64,000 nucleotides of DNA from Rubripirellula amarantea (lineage in GTDB: Bacteria > Planctomycetota > Planctomycetia > Pirellulales > Pirellulaceae): assembly GCF_007859865.1 (NCBI RefSeq), contig NZ_SJPI01000001.1:1674001-1738000 (forward strand), read 5' to 3'. This document shows, in pieces, positions 1 through 8,618 of the stretch; position 1 is the stretch's first letter, and each line of letters begins with the position of its first letter. The notes beneath the pieces are model-generated. The model worked only from the letters and a program-made list of their open reading frames with translations, made no database searches and was not told the origin of the DNA. The translations under genes were made by a program, and so were the position numbers.

Positions 1-954
1 GTTCTGAGTTACTTGCTCGGTGTAAGGAACCGTTACCGAATACGGTTGTTCAATCGTTTCGGTGTAAGGAACGTTGACGTTATAGGTTTGCGTCATCGTT
101 TCGGTGTAAGGAACCTGAACCGTGTAGTTCTGCGCAACTTCTTCGGTGTAAGGAACGCTCACTTGATACGACTCGGTGCGACTCGAGGTCACAGGAACTT
201 GAACCGTGTAGGTTTGCTCAACGTTCTCGGTGTAAGGAACGCTAACGGTGTAGCTTTCTTCGCGAGTTTGCTGAACTGGAACTTGCACCGTATAAGCTTG
301 CTCAACTTGCTCGGTGTAAGGAACCGTCACGGTGTAGTCTTGAGTCATCGTTTCGGTGTAAGGAACGCAAACGGTGTAAGTCTGTTCGACTTGCGACGTC
401 TGAGGAACCTGCACCGTGTACGTTTGAGCGACTTGCTCGGTGTAAGGAACCGAAACTTGGTAGGACTGTTCGACTTGCGTCGTCACAGGAACCTGTACCG
501 TGTAAGGAACTTCCTCGGTGTAAGGAACAGCAACCTGAACGGTGTACTCTTCGGTGCGAGTTTGAGTCTGCGGCACGTTGACCGTGTACTGCTGCTCACG
601 AGTTTCGACTCGAGCGACTTGTCGAGTGACACTTCGCATGCGAGTACGAGTCTCTTGCTGATAGCTAGTCACAGGAACTTCGCGAGTCTCGGTGACCATT
701 TGCGAACGCATCACAGTGCGGGTCTCGTAGGAAACCGATGGACCACAAGCTCCACCAGCACCCAAAGCACCACTGCCGTAACCGCTGTCGCTTCCAAGAA
801 CAACGCCAGAGCTAGCCGAAAGGCCAGCGCCGCCGCCGATGCATGCACCCGATCCGCTTGAACAGGGGGCGCAATTGCAATTGCCTGCTGCGCTAACGCT
901 AGCAGTGGTCAGCACGAATGCCGACGCGTAGAACATTTTTGAAATCCACTTCAC
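1..954 (-). CDS. YTV-repeat exported protein (3' end outside window)
   Basis: At least 318 codons; the frame stays open to the left edge, so the C-terminus is missing. The start is a GTG at 954 with a strong GGAGG nine bases upstream; an in-frame ATG six codons later has no such site. The N-terminus has a short signal-like helix, then a Cys- and Gly-rich stretch (residues ~25-75), then Arg/Thr/Gln-rich sequence, and from about residue 125 onward a run of roughly 14-residue repeats of the form YTVxVPYTExVxQx. Such YTV repeats are known from planctomycete proteins (Pfam YTV) of unknown role. The alternating hydrophobic/polar pattern suggests an extended beta or fibrous surface protein, which is inference. 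The Cys-rich N-terminus could be disulfide-linked. The repeats also create a long mirror frame on the other strand, which is not a gene. Confidence 0.88.
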   Translation of the reverse strand, partial: MKWISKMFYASAFVLTTASVSAAGNCNCAPCSSGSGACIGGGAGLSASSGVVLGSDSGYGSGALGAGGACGPSVSYETRTVMRSQMVTETREVPVTSYQQETRTRMRSVTRQVARVETREQQYTVNVPQTQTRTEEYTVQVAVPYTEEVPYTVQVPVTTQVEQSYQVSVPYTEQVAQTYTVQVPQTSQVEQTYTVCVPYTETMTQDYTVTVPYTEQVEQAYTVQVPVQQTREESYTVSVPYTENVEQTYTVQVPVTSSRTESYQVSVPYTEEVAQNYTVQVPYTETMTQTYNVNVPYTETIEQPYSVTVPYTEQVTQN

Positions 955-1053
955 AGTAGAAATCCTCCTCGAGGGGACAGAAAGAATATGAGATGTGCTT
1001 TGGCCCGTGCTAAATACGTGCTCCAGCCTCCGCATCCCCCGAGCGGTTAACCG

Positions 1054-1089
1054 ATACTAGAACAAAGGGATCGTAATACAACTTTGTTC
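1054..1089 (-). promoter_or_regulatory. candidate promoter with operator-like palindrome upstream of the YTV gene
   Basis: Reading the minus strand, TTGTAT (1081-1076) and TAGTAT (1059-1054) are separated by 16 bases and could be weak -35/-10 boxes about 100 bases before the YTV start. A perfect 8-base inverted repeat, GAACAAAG (1060-1067) and CTTTGTTC (1082-1089), spaced by 14 bases, brackets the -35 box, as a repressor or activator site would. The palindrome is directly visible. Its regulatory role is inference. Confidence 0.35.
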
Positions 1090-1101
1090 AGGTCCGATTC
1101 C

Positions 1102-1137
1102 AAAAAAAAATCGGCAGGCCGTTTTGGCCTGCCGATT
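1102..1137 (-). terminator. intrinsic terminator of the exported-protein gene
   Basis: A perfect 12-base stem (1109-1120 with 1126-1137, arms AATCGGCAGGCC/GGCCTGCCGATT) has a five-base loop. On the minus strand it is followed by a run of nine T. It lies about 70 bases past the stop of the gene at 1208-1849, so it should end that transcript before the YTV gene. Confidence 0.85.
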
Positions 1138-1207
1138 GAAGTGATTGATCGAGGATGAAAGGTGGCTTTTTTTGCCATTTCACCCGGTTTTCTATGCGGT
1201 TTTGAAG

Positions 1208-1849
1208 TTACCGAGTTCGGAACACCTGACCAGGCTGGATGTTGGTGGGGTAGCCTTGGTTAGTGATGGGTGTGCCAGTGGTGCTTCGGGTGGCCGAGCT
1301 ACGAGTTGTGGTGCTGCGAGGGGCTGGGGCCTTCTCTTCGACCTTCTGGTTGACCAAGTTCCAACGCTTGCCATTGAGGCCCGATGCTGGATTCCAGTCC
1401 AATCCAGGAACAAACATGATCGAGGCAATGTTGCTGCCATTGATGGTGGCGGTGCCCCATTCGGTATCGACAGTGACCAGCTTGACATCGGTCGCACCGG
1501 TGATCGAGTCACCGTTTAGCATCACGACGGTGGTGCTGGCGTTCTCGGCCGAAGCAAAGCGGATGCCGGCAACTTCTGAAAGTGGAATGCTGGCTCCGCC
1601 GAACGAAGTTTGCATTTCAAGTGTCGTGGTGTCGGTCAGTGTGCCTTCGAGGCGCGTTTTGCTGAGCAAATCAACGGCAACGCTTAAAGGACGAACGGCT
1701 GGTGCTTTGGCACTTGAAGTAGCGCGAGCGACAGGCTTCGCCTTTGGAATTTCTTTCTTCGCTTCTTCTTGAGCCGAAACATTGCTGACCGTCAGGGCTG
1801 CAATGGCGAGTGCGGCAACGCAACTGCGGAGGGAAAACAACGATTTCAT
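1208..1849 (-). CDS. small exported protein with internal GT-L-x-IPL repeat
   Basis: 213 residues. The frame extends further upstream, but the ATG at 1849 starts a clear signal peptide (MKSLFSLRS, then an Ala-rich hydrophobic core, cleavage after ...NVSAQ), so that start is preferred. After a Lys/Ala/Pro linker come two short beta-rich segments (about residues 55-95 and 95-145): one reads RLEGTLTDTTTLEM...IPLSEVAGIRF and the next repeats the pattern around LNGDSITGATDVKLVTVDTEWG. The last 60 residues are Pro/Ser/Thr/Arg-rich and look disordered. I do not recognise a named family; similar 'effect on substrate.. IPL..I..I.F' proteins are frequent among planctomycete exported proteins. The gene is monocistronic, with its own intrinsic terminator at 1102-1137. 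Confidence 0.8.
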   Translation of the reverse strand: MKSLFSLRSCVAALAIAALTVSNVSAQEEAKKEIPKAKPVARATSSAKAPAVRPLSVAVDLLSKTRLEGTLTDTTTLEMQTSFGGASIPLSEVAGIRFASAENASTTVVMLNGDSITGATDVKLVTVDTEWGTATINGSNIASIMFVPGLDWNPASGLNGKRWNLVNQKVEEKAPAPRSTTTRSSATRSTTGTPITNQGYPTNIQPGQVFRTR

Positions 1850-2052
1850 AGGTAGACTCTCTGTAAGGTGAGAACTGCGGTTTTCAAACATGGATGTTTC
1901 GAACGATGGCAAGACTCTGCCTTCGATGGATTCGACACTAGTTCGCAGTCCAACCTCGCTGACACGAATGCGATCGTGATCGAGCAATATTCCAGAGAGG
2001 GGGCGTTATAGTCGGCATAGCTTGTACAGCCCGACGATTCCCGTGGTAGAGG

Positions 2053-2748
2053 CTACGGCGTCAATGTGGCTGGCGCGACGTGGTTGAAGATCGTCCAGTA
2101 ATGAGAGAACGCCGCGGTCATCACCATCAGGTGCCAACCGGCGTGCAGGTAACGGACTTTGCGATCGTTCACTAATAGTACGACCCCAAGCGTGTAGAAG
2201 ATTCCGCCGATGAACATCCAGGTCACCACCACCGAGGGAACTTGTCCGAACAGCGGGATCGCAGGTAGCCAACCCAACAATAGGTACGAGATGGTTCCGC
2301 TTGAATTGACTCGGTGCTTCATCGCGACCTTGTGAAAGAAGCCAGCACCCGCGGCAATCCAAATCGCCCACAGCAACCACGTGCGGGTGCCATCAGTGGC
2401 AAACCGATAAACGATGGGGGTGTAAGTGCCCGAAATCATCGCGTAGATCATGGCTTGGTCCCAAGATCGCAACACGTTCAACAGCGGGCTGGGTTTAACC
2501 AAATGAGAAAGCGTCGAGAAGAAAAACGTCCCAAAAACCGAGGCAATGTACGCGGCACAAGCGATGGCCATTCCCGTGCTTTCCTGCTGCGCTCGCAGTA
2601 CCAGGAAATAGCCCAGAACCAGTGTCGCAATTGCCGCGATGCCGTGCGTGATCGCATTGGCCCACTCTTGGCCGGCTTGCCATGGTGGTTCGCCAAATTC
2701 GTCTACTCGTTCAAGTTCGATCAAGGGAGAGGCTTGGTCGGTCGGCAC
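2053..2748 (-). CDS. haemolysin III / PAQR-family membrane protein
   Basis: 231 residues with about seven membrane segments, the usual size for bacterial haemolysin III (YqfA-like) proteins of the PAQR superfamily. Family signatures are visible in order: an early EWANAITHG stretch, FSTLSHLV in segment 3 (the Ser-x3-His of the metal site), DQAMIYAMISGTYTP, and near the C-terminus the paired histidines of YLHAGWHLMVMTAAFSHYW. These histidines correspond to the zinc-binding, hydrolase-like core of PAQR proteins. The bacterial role is uncertain and is linked to membrane lipid or fatty acid homeostasis rather than proven haemolysis. The gene stands alone between two unrelated minus-strand genes, with about 200 bases on the 3' side. 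Confidence 0.92.
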   Translation of the reverse strand: MPTDQASPLIELERVDEFGEPPWQAGQEWANAITHGIAAIATLVLGYFLVLRAQQESTGMAIACAAYIASVFGTFFFSTLSHLVKPSPLLNVLRSWDQAMIYAMISGTYTPIVYRFATDGTRTWLLWAIWIAAGAGFFHKVAMKHRVNSSGTISYLLLGWLPAIPLFGQVPSVVVTWMFIGGIFYTLGVVLLVNDRKVRYLHAGWHLMVMTAAFSHYWTIFNHVAPATLTP

Positions 2749-2866
2749 AGGTAGCTTTCGTGAAGGCGTTGCGAATACAGTTGATTTGATGGCGATTGAA
2801 CTAACTTCCAGCCTGGAATGTTGAAATCGCAGGCTGGAAGCTTACGCCTCTTTTCAAGTACGGCAA

Positions 2867-3820
2867 CTATGGCGCGATCGCAACCGGTCGTGCCCAACCA
2901 CGACTTCGCAACCAAGTCGCACACAAATCTGGCCAAGCGTCAGTCGGTTTGCCATCGGTGCGTCCACCAAATCCATGACCACCACTACCGAAGACATGAA
3001 GCGAAGCGGGAACCTTATTTTGGTGAAGTGCCGTGTAAATTGCCACACTGCTGAGCGCGCTAACATTGTCATCGGCGGCATGAGCAAGAAACATCGGTGG
3101 AGTGTTTTCGTTAACGCTTAGCTCATCAATCAAATCAGTTGTGCCTTCGCGGTTAAGCCACGCCGGATAGATTAAAACGCCAAAGTCGGGTCGTATCGAA
3201 ACTTCATCAGACGAATCGATCGGTTCATAGTGTCGCGTTTCTGAGAATGCTGCTCTCGCCGAAGCGTTGCCGCCTGCCGAAAATCCTAATACGCCCACCG
3301 TCTTGGCTTGAACTCCTGAAATTTGTCCACTACGGACCAGGCTGATACTGCGTTGAATGTCTTGAACGGGAGCAAGCCATTTGACTTCCTCGCGTTTGGT
3401 GGGCACTCGATACTTCAAGACCGCCGCGGCCACTCCGATCTCGTTGAGCCACTGAGCGATCTCGGTGCCTTCCAAATCCCAGGCAAGGATGTTGTAGCCT
3501 CCGCCGGGGGCAATCAACACGATGGTATCGCTGGAACCGTGTTGAGGGATGTAAACGTGCAATTGAGGAACGGAAACGTTCCCGAGCCGAATCACGCTTC
3601 GCCCGGCAACATTGCGACCGTCGGGGCCCGAAGTGTCTTTTTCAGCTTCCGTAGGTGCATTCCATTGAGGCGGCGAATCAGGCCAAATCGGAATGACCAT
3701 GTCGGCCTTTGGTTCGGTTTGACTGTTTGCCGTGGACGGTTGATCGGCTCTCACACTGCCGAAGCAGCAAGCACCAAGCATGAGTACGAAGGCAGGGAAT
3801 CGATTTCGGTGGGATAGCAT
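2867..3820 (-). CDS. exported alpha/beta-hydrolase esterase
   Basis: 317 residues with an N-terminal signal peptide (MLSHRNRFPAFVLMLGACCFGSVRA). The fold is that of acetyl-xylan-esterase/BD-FAE-type hydrolases: an oxyanion loop PGGGYN near residue 105, the nucleophile elbow GFSAGG with Ser181, a candidate Asp250/251 in HAADDNVS, and the catalytic His282 in GGHGFGG. Family members deacetylate or de-esterify plant or algal polysaccharides in the periplasm. The exact substrate cannot be read from the sequence. It lies alone on the minus strand, divergent from the gene at 3979, with about 160 bases between them for both promoters. Confidence 0.9.
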   Translation of the reverse strand: MLSHRNRFPAFVLMLGACCFGSVRADQPSTANSQTEPKADMVIPIWPDSPPQWNAPTEAEKDTSGPDGRNVAGRSVIRLGNVSVPQLHVYIPQHGSSDTIVLIAPGGGYNILAWDLEGTEIAQWLNEIGVAAAVLKYRVPTKREEVKWLAPVQDIQRSISLVRSGQISGVQAKTVGVLGFSAGGNASARAAFSETRHYEPIDSSDEVSIRPDFGVLIYPAWLNREGTTDLIDELSVNENTPPMFLAHAADDNVSALSSVAIYTALHQNKVPASLHVFGSGGHGFGGRTDGKPTDAWPDLCATWLRSRGWARPVAIAP

Positions 3821-3978
3821 TAGGTGGGCTCAAACATAGGAGTTTCGGTTGGGTCTCGTACGCTCTCTTATTGTTGGTAGCACCACGGAAGGCACGCAAC
3901 CCACCGACTTAACCAATTGAGATAAACTATTGGCTGCGAACATTTGAAGCGAAGCACGCGATCGTCCGGGGGGACGTC

Positions 3979-5310
3979 ATGTCAAAGCATGAATTGGAGC
4001 GACGAGGGCGAATCCTTGCGTTGGACAAGGAATGGGGCAAAGAAATAGTGGTTGACGATCCCAAGGGCTGGCTTTCGACGCAGCGGCCTTGGCTCGGCAT
4101 CACCAGTAGTAGACTGGGGCACGATGGCGAATTGCATCAACGTGTTTGTCGCTTTCTTAGTCGCTGCATTCTTGACGCCCGGTCCCGAAACGCTGTCCTG
4201 GTGATTGCCAAAGGCTCTGCGATTGAATCATGGGCGACTCGCGCTGCGGAGCTGTGGGGCGCCGACCTCATTCGTGTGTGCTGCGAAGCGAAATGTGTTT
4301 GTGTGTCCTCCGATGCACAGGCCAGAACATTGGATTTCTCGGGCTGTTGTGACGCCGAAGTGCATTTGGGGCTAAGGAAACCTGGCGATCTCAATCGTGA
4401 CCAGTGTTTGATTGGTGTCGTCGATCGACTTGACGCTGTGTACGTTCGCACAGGCGGGACAATTGCCGCTTCCATTGAAGAGCGTTTAAGAGCGAGTCGA
4501 AACGGTGACGTCCGAGTGGTGATTTCGGGCGAAGGGAAATGCGCTGGCGCTGGCTTGCTAGCCGCAGGAGCGGTCGGGTGGTATTCGCCAAATGGAACGC
4601 AGCCCGATCGTTCAGAAAGTCTGGGTTCCAACCGCGCAGCGAGTCAGGGGGCAAACCTCGTAGTAAAAGGGACGTTGGAACCGTGGGCTGATACGGTCGG
4701 TGAGTGGTTGATCCACTGCACCCGTGGGCGACGCGGGCCTTGGCCCGACGAAACCGAGTCCCAGTATCGAGATCAAGTCATCTTAGGTACTGCCGAAGCC
4801 ATCCGGCGTGGGCCGCTCGACGCACTCATTCGAATCTTGCGGACTGGACGTTTAACGGCATCGGCGGTCACGAGTGCAAAACTGTATCCGGTCGTTTGCT
4901 TCACGGCCGTTAGCTTGAATGAAATCCTTTCGCGGCGCTGCTTTCGTTCACACCTGAGCCGTTGGGATTATGAACCCTACGGCATCGCCATCCGCATGAA
5001 TGCTGCTCTTGCGCTGGGTATGGAACCGGTCATCTATGGCCGAGCACCAGAACGCAAACTCATTGCAGAGCACGACCGGTATCGCTTTCATCCCATTGGC
5101 AATTCACAAGTCTGGCGACAAGAAAAAGAATGGCGTTCGCGTGAGACGATCGAACTCAACGATCTTGATGTGAAGGATGTCCGAGTCTTTGTCCGAGATT
5201 CTGAGGAAGCGAGACGTCGTTTGACGAATGTTCCCTTCGCTATCACGTGGATTGACCAAGTCGCGAATCCAGCGGACATCAATCCACCGGTGGCCAAGCC
5301 TTCGACTTAA
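3979..5310 (+). CDS. two-part protein of unknown function; possible SLOG-like plus ADP-ribosyltransferase-like halves
   Basis: 443 residues, no signal peptide and no membrane segment. I cannot assign a family with confidence. The N-terminal half (about 60-200) alternates beta strands and helices with small-residue turns (VLVIAKGSAIESWATRAAELWGADLIRV; later DRLDAVYVRTGGTIAASIEERL), which resembles Rossmann-like LOG/SLOG nucleotide-binding domains. The C-terminal half (about 225-430) has VCFTAVSLNEIL, YEPYGIAI, PVIYG and a late EKEWRSRE. That order of signals recalls DarT/AbiGi-like ADP-ribosyltransferase-fold or phage-resistance proteins, where the last Glu would be catalytic. Both comparisons are from memory of patterns and are weak. 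It overlaps the convergent gene at 5279-6085 by 32 bases. Cys is unusually frequent around residues 93-120. Confidence 0.75.
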   Translation: MSKHELERRGRILALDKEWGKEIVVDDPKGWLSTQRPWLGITSSRLGHDGELHQRVCRFLSRCILDARSRNAVLVIAKGSAIESWATRAAELWGADLIRVCCEAKCVCVSSDAQARTLDFSGCCDAEVHLGLRKPGDLNRDQCLIGVVDRLDAVYVRTGGTIAASIEERLRASRNGDVRVVISGEGKCAGAGLLAAGAVGWYSPNGTQPDRSESLGSNRAASQGANLVVKGTLEPWADTVGEWLIHCTRGRRGPWPDETESQYRDQVILGTAEAIRRGPLDALIRILRTGRLTASAVTSAKLYPVVCFTAVSLNEILSRRCFRSHLSRWDYEPYGIAIRMNAALALGMEPVIYGRAPERKLIAEHDRYRFHPIGNSQVWRQEKEWRSRETIELNDLDVKDVRVFVRDSEEARRRLTNVPFAITWIDQVANPADINPPVAKPST

Positions 5311-6085
5311 GGTTCGCGTTTCCCACGGAACCAAGCTTGGTTTTGCTGGCCACCATGACTTGTCGTTTTCCACCGTGCGGTCCCGGAACGCGATAAACAT
5401 CGAACCCGGACTGGGCGAATGTGTCGCGAACGTTCCGGTTGACGCAGTAAGTGGTCAGGTAGCCGTCGTCGGTGAGTAATTCGTTCGCGGCATCAGTGAT
5501 CGCGGGCGTCCACGCTTCAGGACTTTCCGCTGGATCGAAGGGGTCAAAGTAAATCGCTTCGAAACGTTCGTTGGAAGAAACAAGCGACGAGACGGCAATC
5601 GCGAAGTCGTCAATCACGATATCGATTCGGCACTTATCATCGACGTGCCAAACGTGCCTTTGACCAGTCGTCCAATCACTGATGCTCGATCGCCACCGCG
5701 AGTATTGCTGGACCAAGTCCTTCTTCGCGAGACTTTGATCAAGGATTAACGCGGGCAACACGTCGGCCGATAGCCAGTCCCGGTCGATGGCGACGTACGT
5801 CAGTGGGGCATTATGGGACATCGCAACGTCCAGCGTCATGAACATTGCCATCCCGGTTCCCAGGCCAAATTCCAGCACTTGAGTGGGTTTTTGCAAGCCT
5901 AAACGCGTGGCGACCATCGAATTGTTCAGGTACACATGCCTAGTTTCGGCAATCGCACCGCACCCACTGTGGAAGGCGATCTGCGTGTCTGGATCCACCA
6001 ATGTCCGGCTGCCATCGTCTGTAACCAGGACCTTGAGCGCGGGATGGCGCGACGGATATGTTGGTCGAATAGGTATTTGATTCAT
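5279..6085 (-). CDS. mnmD: MnmD-type tRNA 5-methylaminomethyl-2-thiouridine methyltransferase
   Basis: 268 residues. It matches the methyltransferase half of MnmC (Pfam Methyltransf_30): an SAM-binding motif LEFGLGTGMA at 71-80, the acidic end of strand 2 at AIDRDWL (99-105), and the diagnostic YFDPFDPAESPEAWT at 179-193, followed by the C-terminal GPHGGKRQVMVA. The enzyme transfers a methyl group to complete mnm5U at the wobble position of certain tRNAs. The FAD-dependent MnmC1 domain is absent, so this is the stand-alone MnmD form. Its 3' end overlaps the unrelated plus-strand gene at 3979-5310 by 32 bases. The short gap on its 5' side separates it from the divergent MoxR operon. Confidence 0.88.
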   Translation of the reverse strand: MNQIPIRPTYPSRHPALKVLVTDDGSRTLVDPDTQIAFHSGCGAIAETRHVYLNNSMVATRLGLQKPTQVLEFGLGTGMAMFMTLDVAMSHNAPLTYVAIDRDWLSADVLPALILDQSLAKKDLVQQYSRWRSSISDWTTGQRHVWHVDDKCRIDIVIDDFAIAVSSLVSSNERFEAIYFDPFDPAESPEAWTPAITDAANELLTDDGYLTTYCVNRNVRDTFAQSGFDVYRVPGPHGGKRQVMVASKTKLGSVGNANLKSKAWPPVD

Positions 6086-6202
6086 TCGCGAATTCGCCCG
6101 AAGGTTGCCTGGCAGCTTAAACTGCAGTCGGGATCTCGTTTCACTCCCGTGGTCTCTTCTCTTCTTTTATCTTCTCTACCGTTCGCACCCAGGAAGATCC
6201 GC

Positions 6203-7327
6203 GTGTACACACGAAACCAGTCCGATGAGTCGGGCACGATTGATGGCAGTGCTACCGAGGCTGCGACGGAGCTATCTGAATCGCATTTTTCGTCTCATAC
6301 GGTTGCTGGTAACACCGCCGTTGGCACTTCGCTCCCTGGCACCAATGTATCTAAAGTCGATTCACAAGAAAATTCCTTTGATACATCGTTCAAGAAGTTG
6401 AATCTCGTCCGCGAGCGTTTGCAAACGATCATTCGCGGCAAGGTTGATGTAATCGACTTAGTGTTGACTTCGATGTTGGCCGGCGGGTCTGTTTTGCTTG
6501 AGGATGTACCCGGAGTGGGGAAAACCACGCTTGCGAAGTCATTGGCGTCATTGATCGATCTGAAGTTCGCTCGCGTGCAATGTACGCCAGATCTTTTGCC
6601 TGCGGACATTTTGGGTGGCTCGATCTTTAAGCCATCGACTGGTGAGTTCGAGTTTCGCCCGGGCCCGATTTTTTGTGACCTGTTGATTGCTGATGAAATC
6701 AATCGAGCTTCACCGCGAACGCAAAGTGCGTTGTTGGAAGCAATGGCCGAACTGCAGGTCACCATCGAAGGACATCAATACGATTTAAGGCAACCGTTCC
6801 TGGTGATCGCAACGCAGAACCCTAGTGGCTTCGAAGGAACATTCCCGCTTCCCGAATCGCAACTTGACCGATTCTTGCTGCGTCTTTCCATGGACTATCC
6901 GGACACCAATAGCGAGATTGATTTACTTGTTGACGATGACGGTCGTGGAGATGGCGACTTGGGCGATTCGCCTGCACCCTTGCAGCCCCTGATGAGCCGC
7001 GACGACTTGCTGACGTTGCAAACAGCCGTCAAGCAGGTCAAGGTCGATCGTAAAGTTGCGTCGTACATCGTTGCGATCGCGGATGCAACGCGTCACGATT
7101 CCAGAATCCGCGTTGGTTGCAGCCCGCGAGGGTCGAAGATGCTCTTGCGAGCTGCGAAGTCACGAGCCGTGTTGCAGGGGCGTTCGTTTGTCATTCCCGA
7201 CGATGTGCAAATGCTGGCGGGACCAGCGATGTCGCATCGGATGTCGACACGTTCAGGGTCGGGCACCAATGAAGAGTGCCGAAAGATCATCACCGAGATC
7301 ATTCAACGTACGGAAATTCCAGTTTAG
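6203..7327 (+). CDS. MoxR-family AAA+ ATPase (operon with DUF58 and transglutaminase genes)
   Basis: 374 residues from a GTG at 6203 that follows AGGAAG by about six bases. The open frame runs much further upstream but would then overlap the divergent mnmD gene, so this start is preferred. Residues 1-60 are a Ser/Thr-rich low-complexity tail. The ATPase core follows, with Walker A PGVGKTT near 103-109, Walker B LLIADEINRASPRTQSALLEAM, and ATQNPSGFEGTFPLPESQLDRFLL, the strongly conserved MoxR sensor-1 region. MoxR ATPases act as chaperones that mature partner proteins, often with von Willebrand A domains. The next two genes are the classical partners (DUF58 protein, TgpA-like transglutaminase), with gaps of 28 bases and then a 4-base overlap, so all three should be co-transcribed. 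Confidence 0.93.
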   Translation: MYTRNQSDESGTIDGSATEAATELSESHFSSHTVAGNTAVGTSLPGTNVSKVDSQENSFDTSFKKLNLVRERLQTIIRGKVDVIDLVLTSMLAGGSVLLEDVPGVGKTTLAKSLASLIDLKFARVQCTPDLLPADILGGSIFKPSTGEFEFRPGPIFCDLLIADEINRASPRTQSALLEAMAELQVTIEGHQYDLRQPFLVIATQNPSGFEGTFPLPESQLDRFLLRLSMDYPDTNSEIDLLVDDDGRGDGDLGDSPAPLQPLMSRDDLLTLQTAVKQVKVDRKVASYIVAIADATRHDSRIRVGCSPRGSKMLLRAAKSRAVLQGRSFVIPDDVQMLAGPAMSHRMSTRSGSGTNEECRKIITEIIQRTEIPV

Positions 7328-7355
7328 TTTCGCCACCAACCTTCGGAGTGTTTCG

Positions 7356-8618
7356 ATGTTTCGACGATTCGCGAAGATGGTCGGACGAATCTTGTGGTCA
7401 CCGTTCTGGTTGATCTACACGATTCGGGGGTCAATGACCGGTGCTTCAGCAACATTGTTGCTTATCGCCATCATCTCTTTGAACATTGTTTGGGGGTACC
7501 CATGGCTGGGCATGTTCTCGGCGTGCGTGACGATGTTTGTCGTCGGCTTTTTGCTCAACCGCCTGTTTCGTCCCCAGGTGGATGTGGACTACGTATTGCC
7601 GCTTTATGTGCATGTGGGAAATGAGTTCACGCCGACCATCCATTTGACCCACCGCGGTAGTTTGGCAACGTTTGATCTTCACGTTGCGGCGGAACAAAAG
7701 CGTCGGCGATTTAGAAAGGTAGTTGCGACGAACAGCCCCATCACGATCGAATGCTCGGGGCCTCCGATTGCGATGATCAGTGGCGGCGAACGAGCGGACA
7801 CGTCAATGACGATGAAGTCACATGTCCGTGGAATCCACAGGCTGCCTAAGTTCCAGGTCGTATCTTCGTTTCCCTTCAATTTGTTCCGGTGGATCTCACG
7901 CATTCACCCGAAAGTGAAGATTGCGGTTGCGCCTCGTCCGATTTCCGAAGACGATCGCAACGGAAGCCGGTTGACGACCGATCAGCTTGATCGTTGGACC
8001 AACCGCTGGTTGGCGGGCGAAAGTTTTGAGTACGCAGGCAATCGCGACTACGTGATGGGCATGGCCGTAAGACGCTGGGACTATCGGTCTTGGGCTAGGC
8101 TGGGACGACCTATCGTGCGTGAATTTCAAACACCCACGTTGCACGTCGCAAACATCATTGTCGACGCGGCGCTCGACCCATCGGTGTCACGCAGCGATGC
8201 GGACGCTTCGTTCGAGCTGATGCTAAGGTCCGTGGCAACCGCCATTGAGAACTGGCAGAAGCAATCGATCAACTCACGCATCTATGTGACCAGCGAGTCC
8301 ATTGATTCATTCTTAGCCAACAATGATACGGGAAAGTGCGATCCATCGTTGTCGTTCGTTCAATTGGCTGGGGCCACAAACGTTGGCGGCAAAGTGAGTG
8401 ATGGTCGTATCGTTGAGGCGGTTGAAGCGATCCGAGGAAGTCGAACGCTCGTATTTACCACACGCCAACTAGATTCCGTCGCGATCCAGCAAACCGGTGA
8501 CATCCACGTAATGCGTATTGATCTTAAGGATCATGAACTGGCGGACTCTGAAACCGAAGGTGAATCGGATGATTCAGATCGTCTGCAAGAAGCATTGTCG
8601 ACGGAGGTGTCGGCATGA
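7356..8618 (+). CDS. DUF58 membrane protein
   Basis: 420 residues from the ATG at 7356; the frame is open further upstream but lies inside the MoxR gene. Two membrane helices occupy about residues 28-75 (LLLIAIISLNIVWGYPW and FSACVTMFVVGFLLNRLF). After a beta-rich section comes the DUF58 signature, here FEYAGNRDYVMGMAVRRWDYRSWARLGRPIVREFQ in two pieces around residues 225-260, which matches the R-x-Y-x2-G-D-x4-I-x-W pattern loosely. DUF58 proteins contain a degenerate von Willebrand A fold and work with MoxR ATPases, probably in envelope assembly. The gene ends in ATGA shared with the next start, a sign of translational coupling. Confidence 0.9.
   Translation: MFRRFAKMVGRILWSPFWLIYTIRGSMTGASATLLLIAIISLNIVWGYPWLGMFSACVTMFVVGFLLNRLFRPQVDVDYVLPLYVHVGNEFTPTIHLTHRGSLATFDLHVAAEQKRRRFRKVVATNSPITIECSGPPIAMISGGERADTSMTMKSHVRGIHRLPKFQVVSSFPFNLFRWISRIHPKVKIAVAPRPISEDDRNGSRLTTDQLDRWTNRWLAGESFEYAGNRDYVMGMAVRRWDYRSWARLGRPIVREFQTPTLHVANIIVDAALDPSVSRSDADASFELMLRSVATAIENWQKQSINSRIYVTSESIDSFLANNDTGKCDPSLSFVQLAGATNVGGKVSDGRIVEAVEAIRGSRTLVFTTRQLDSVAIQQTGDIHVMRIDLKDHELADSETEGESDDSDRLQEALSTEVSA

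Noticed and set aside
13-861. Long plus-strand frame with repeated L-G-V-R-N units
   Set aside because: It is the mirror of the YTV repeats on the minus strand, which have a good ribosome site, signal peptide and known motif.
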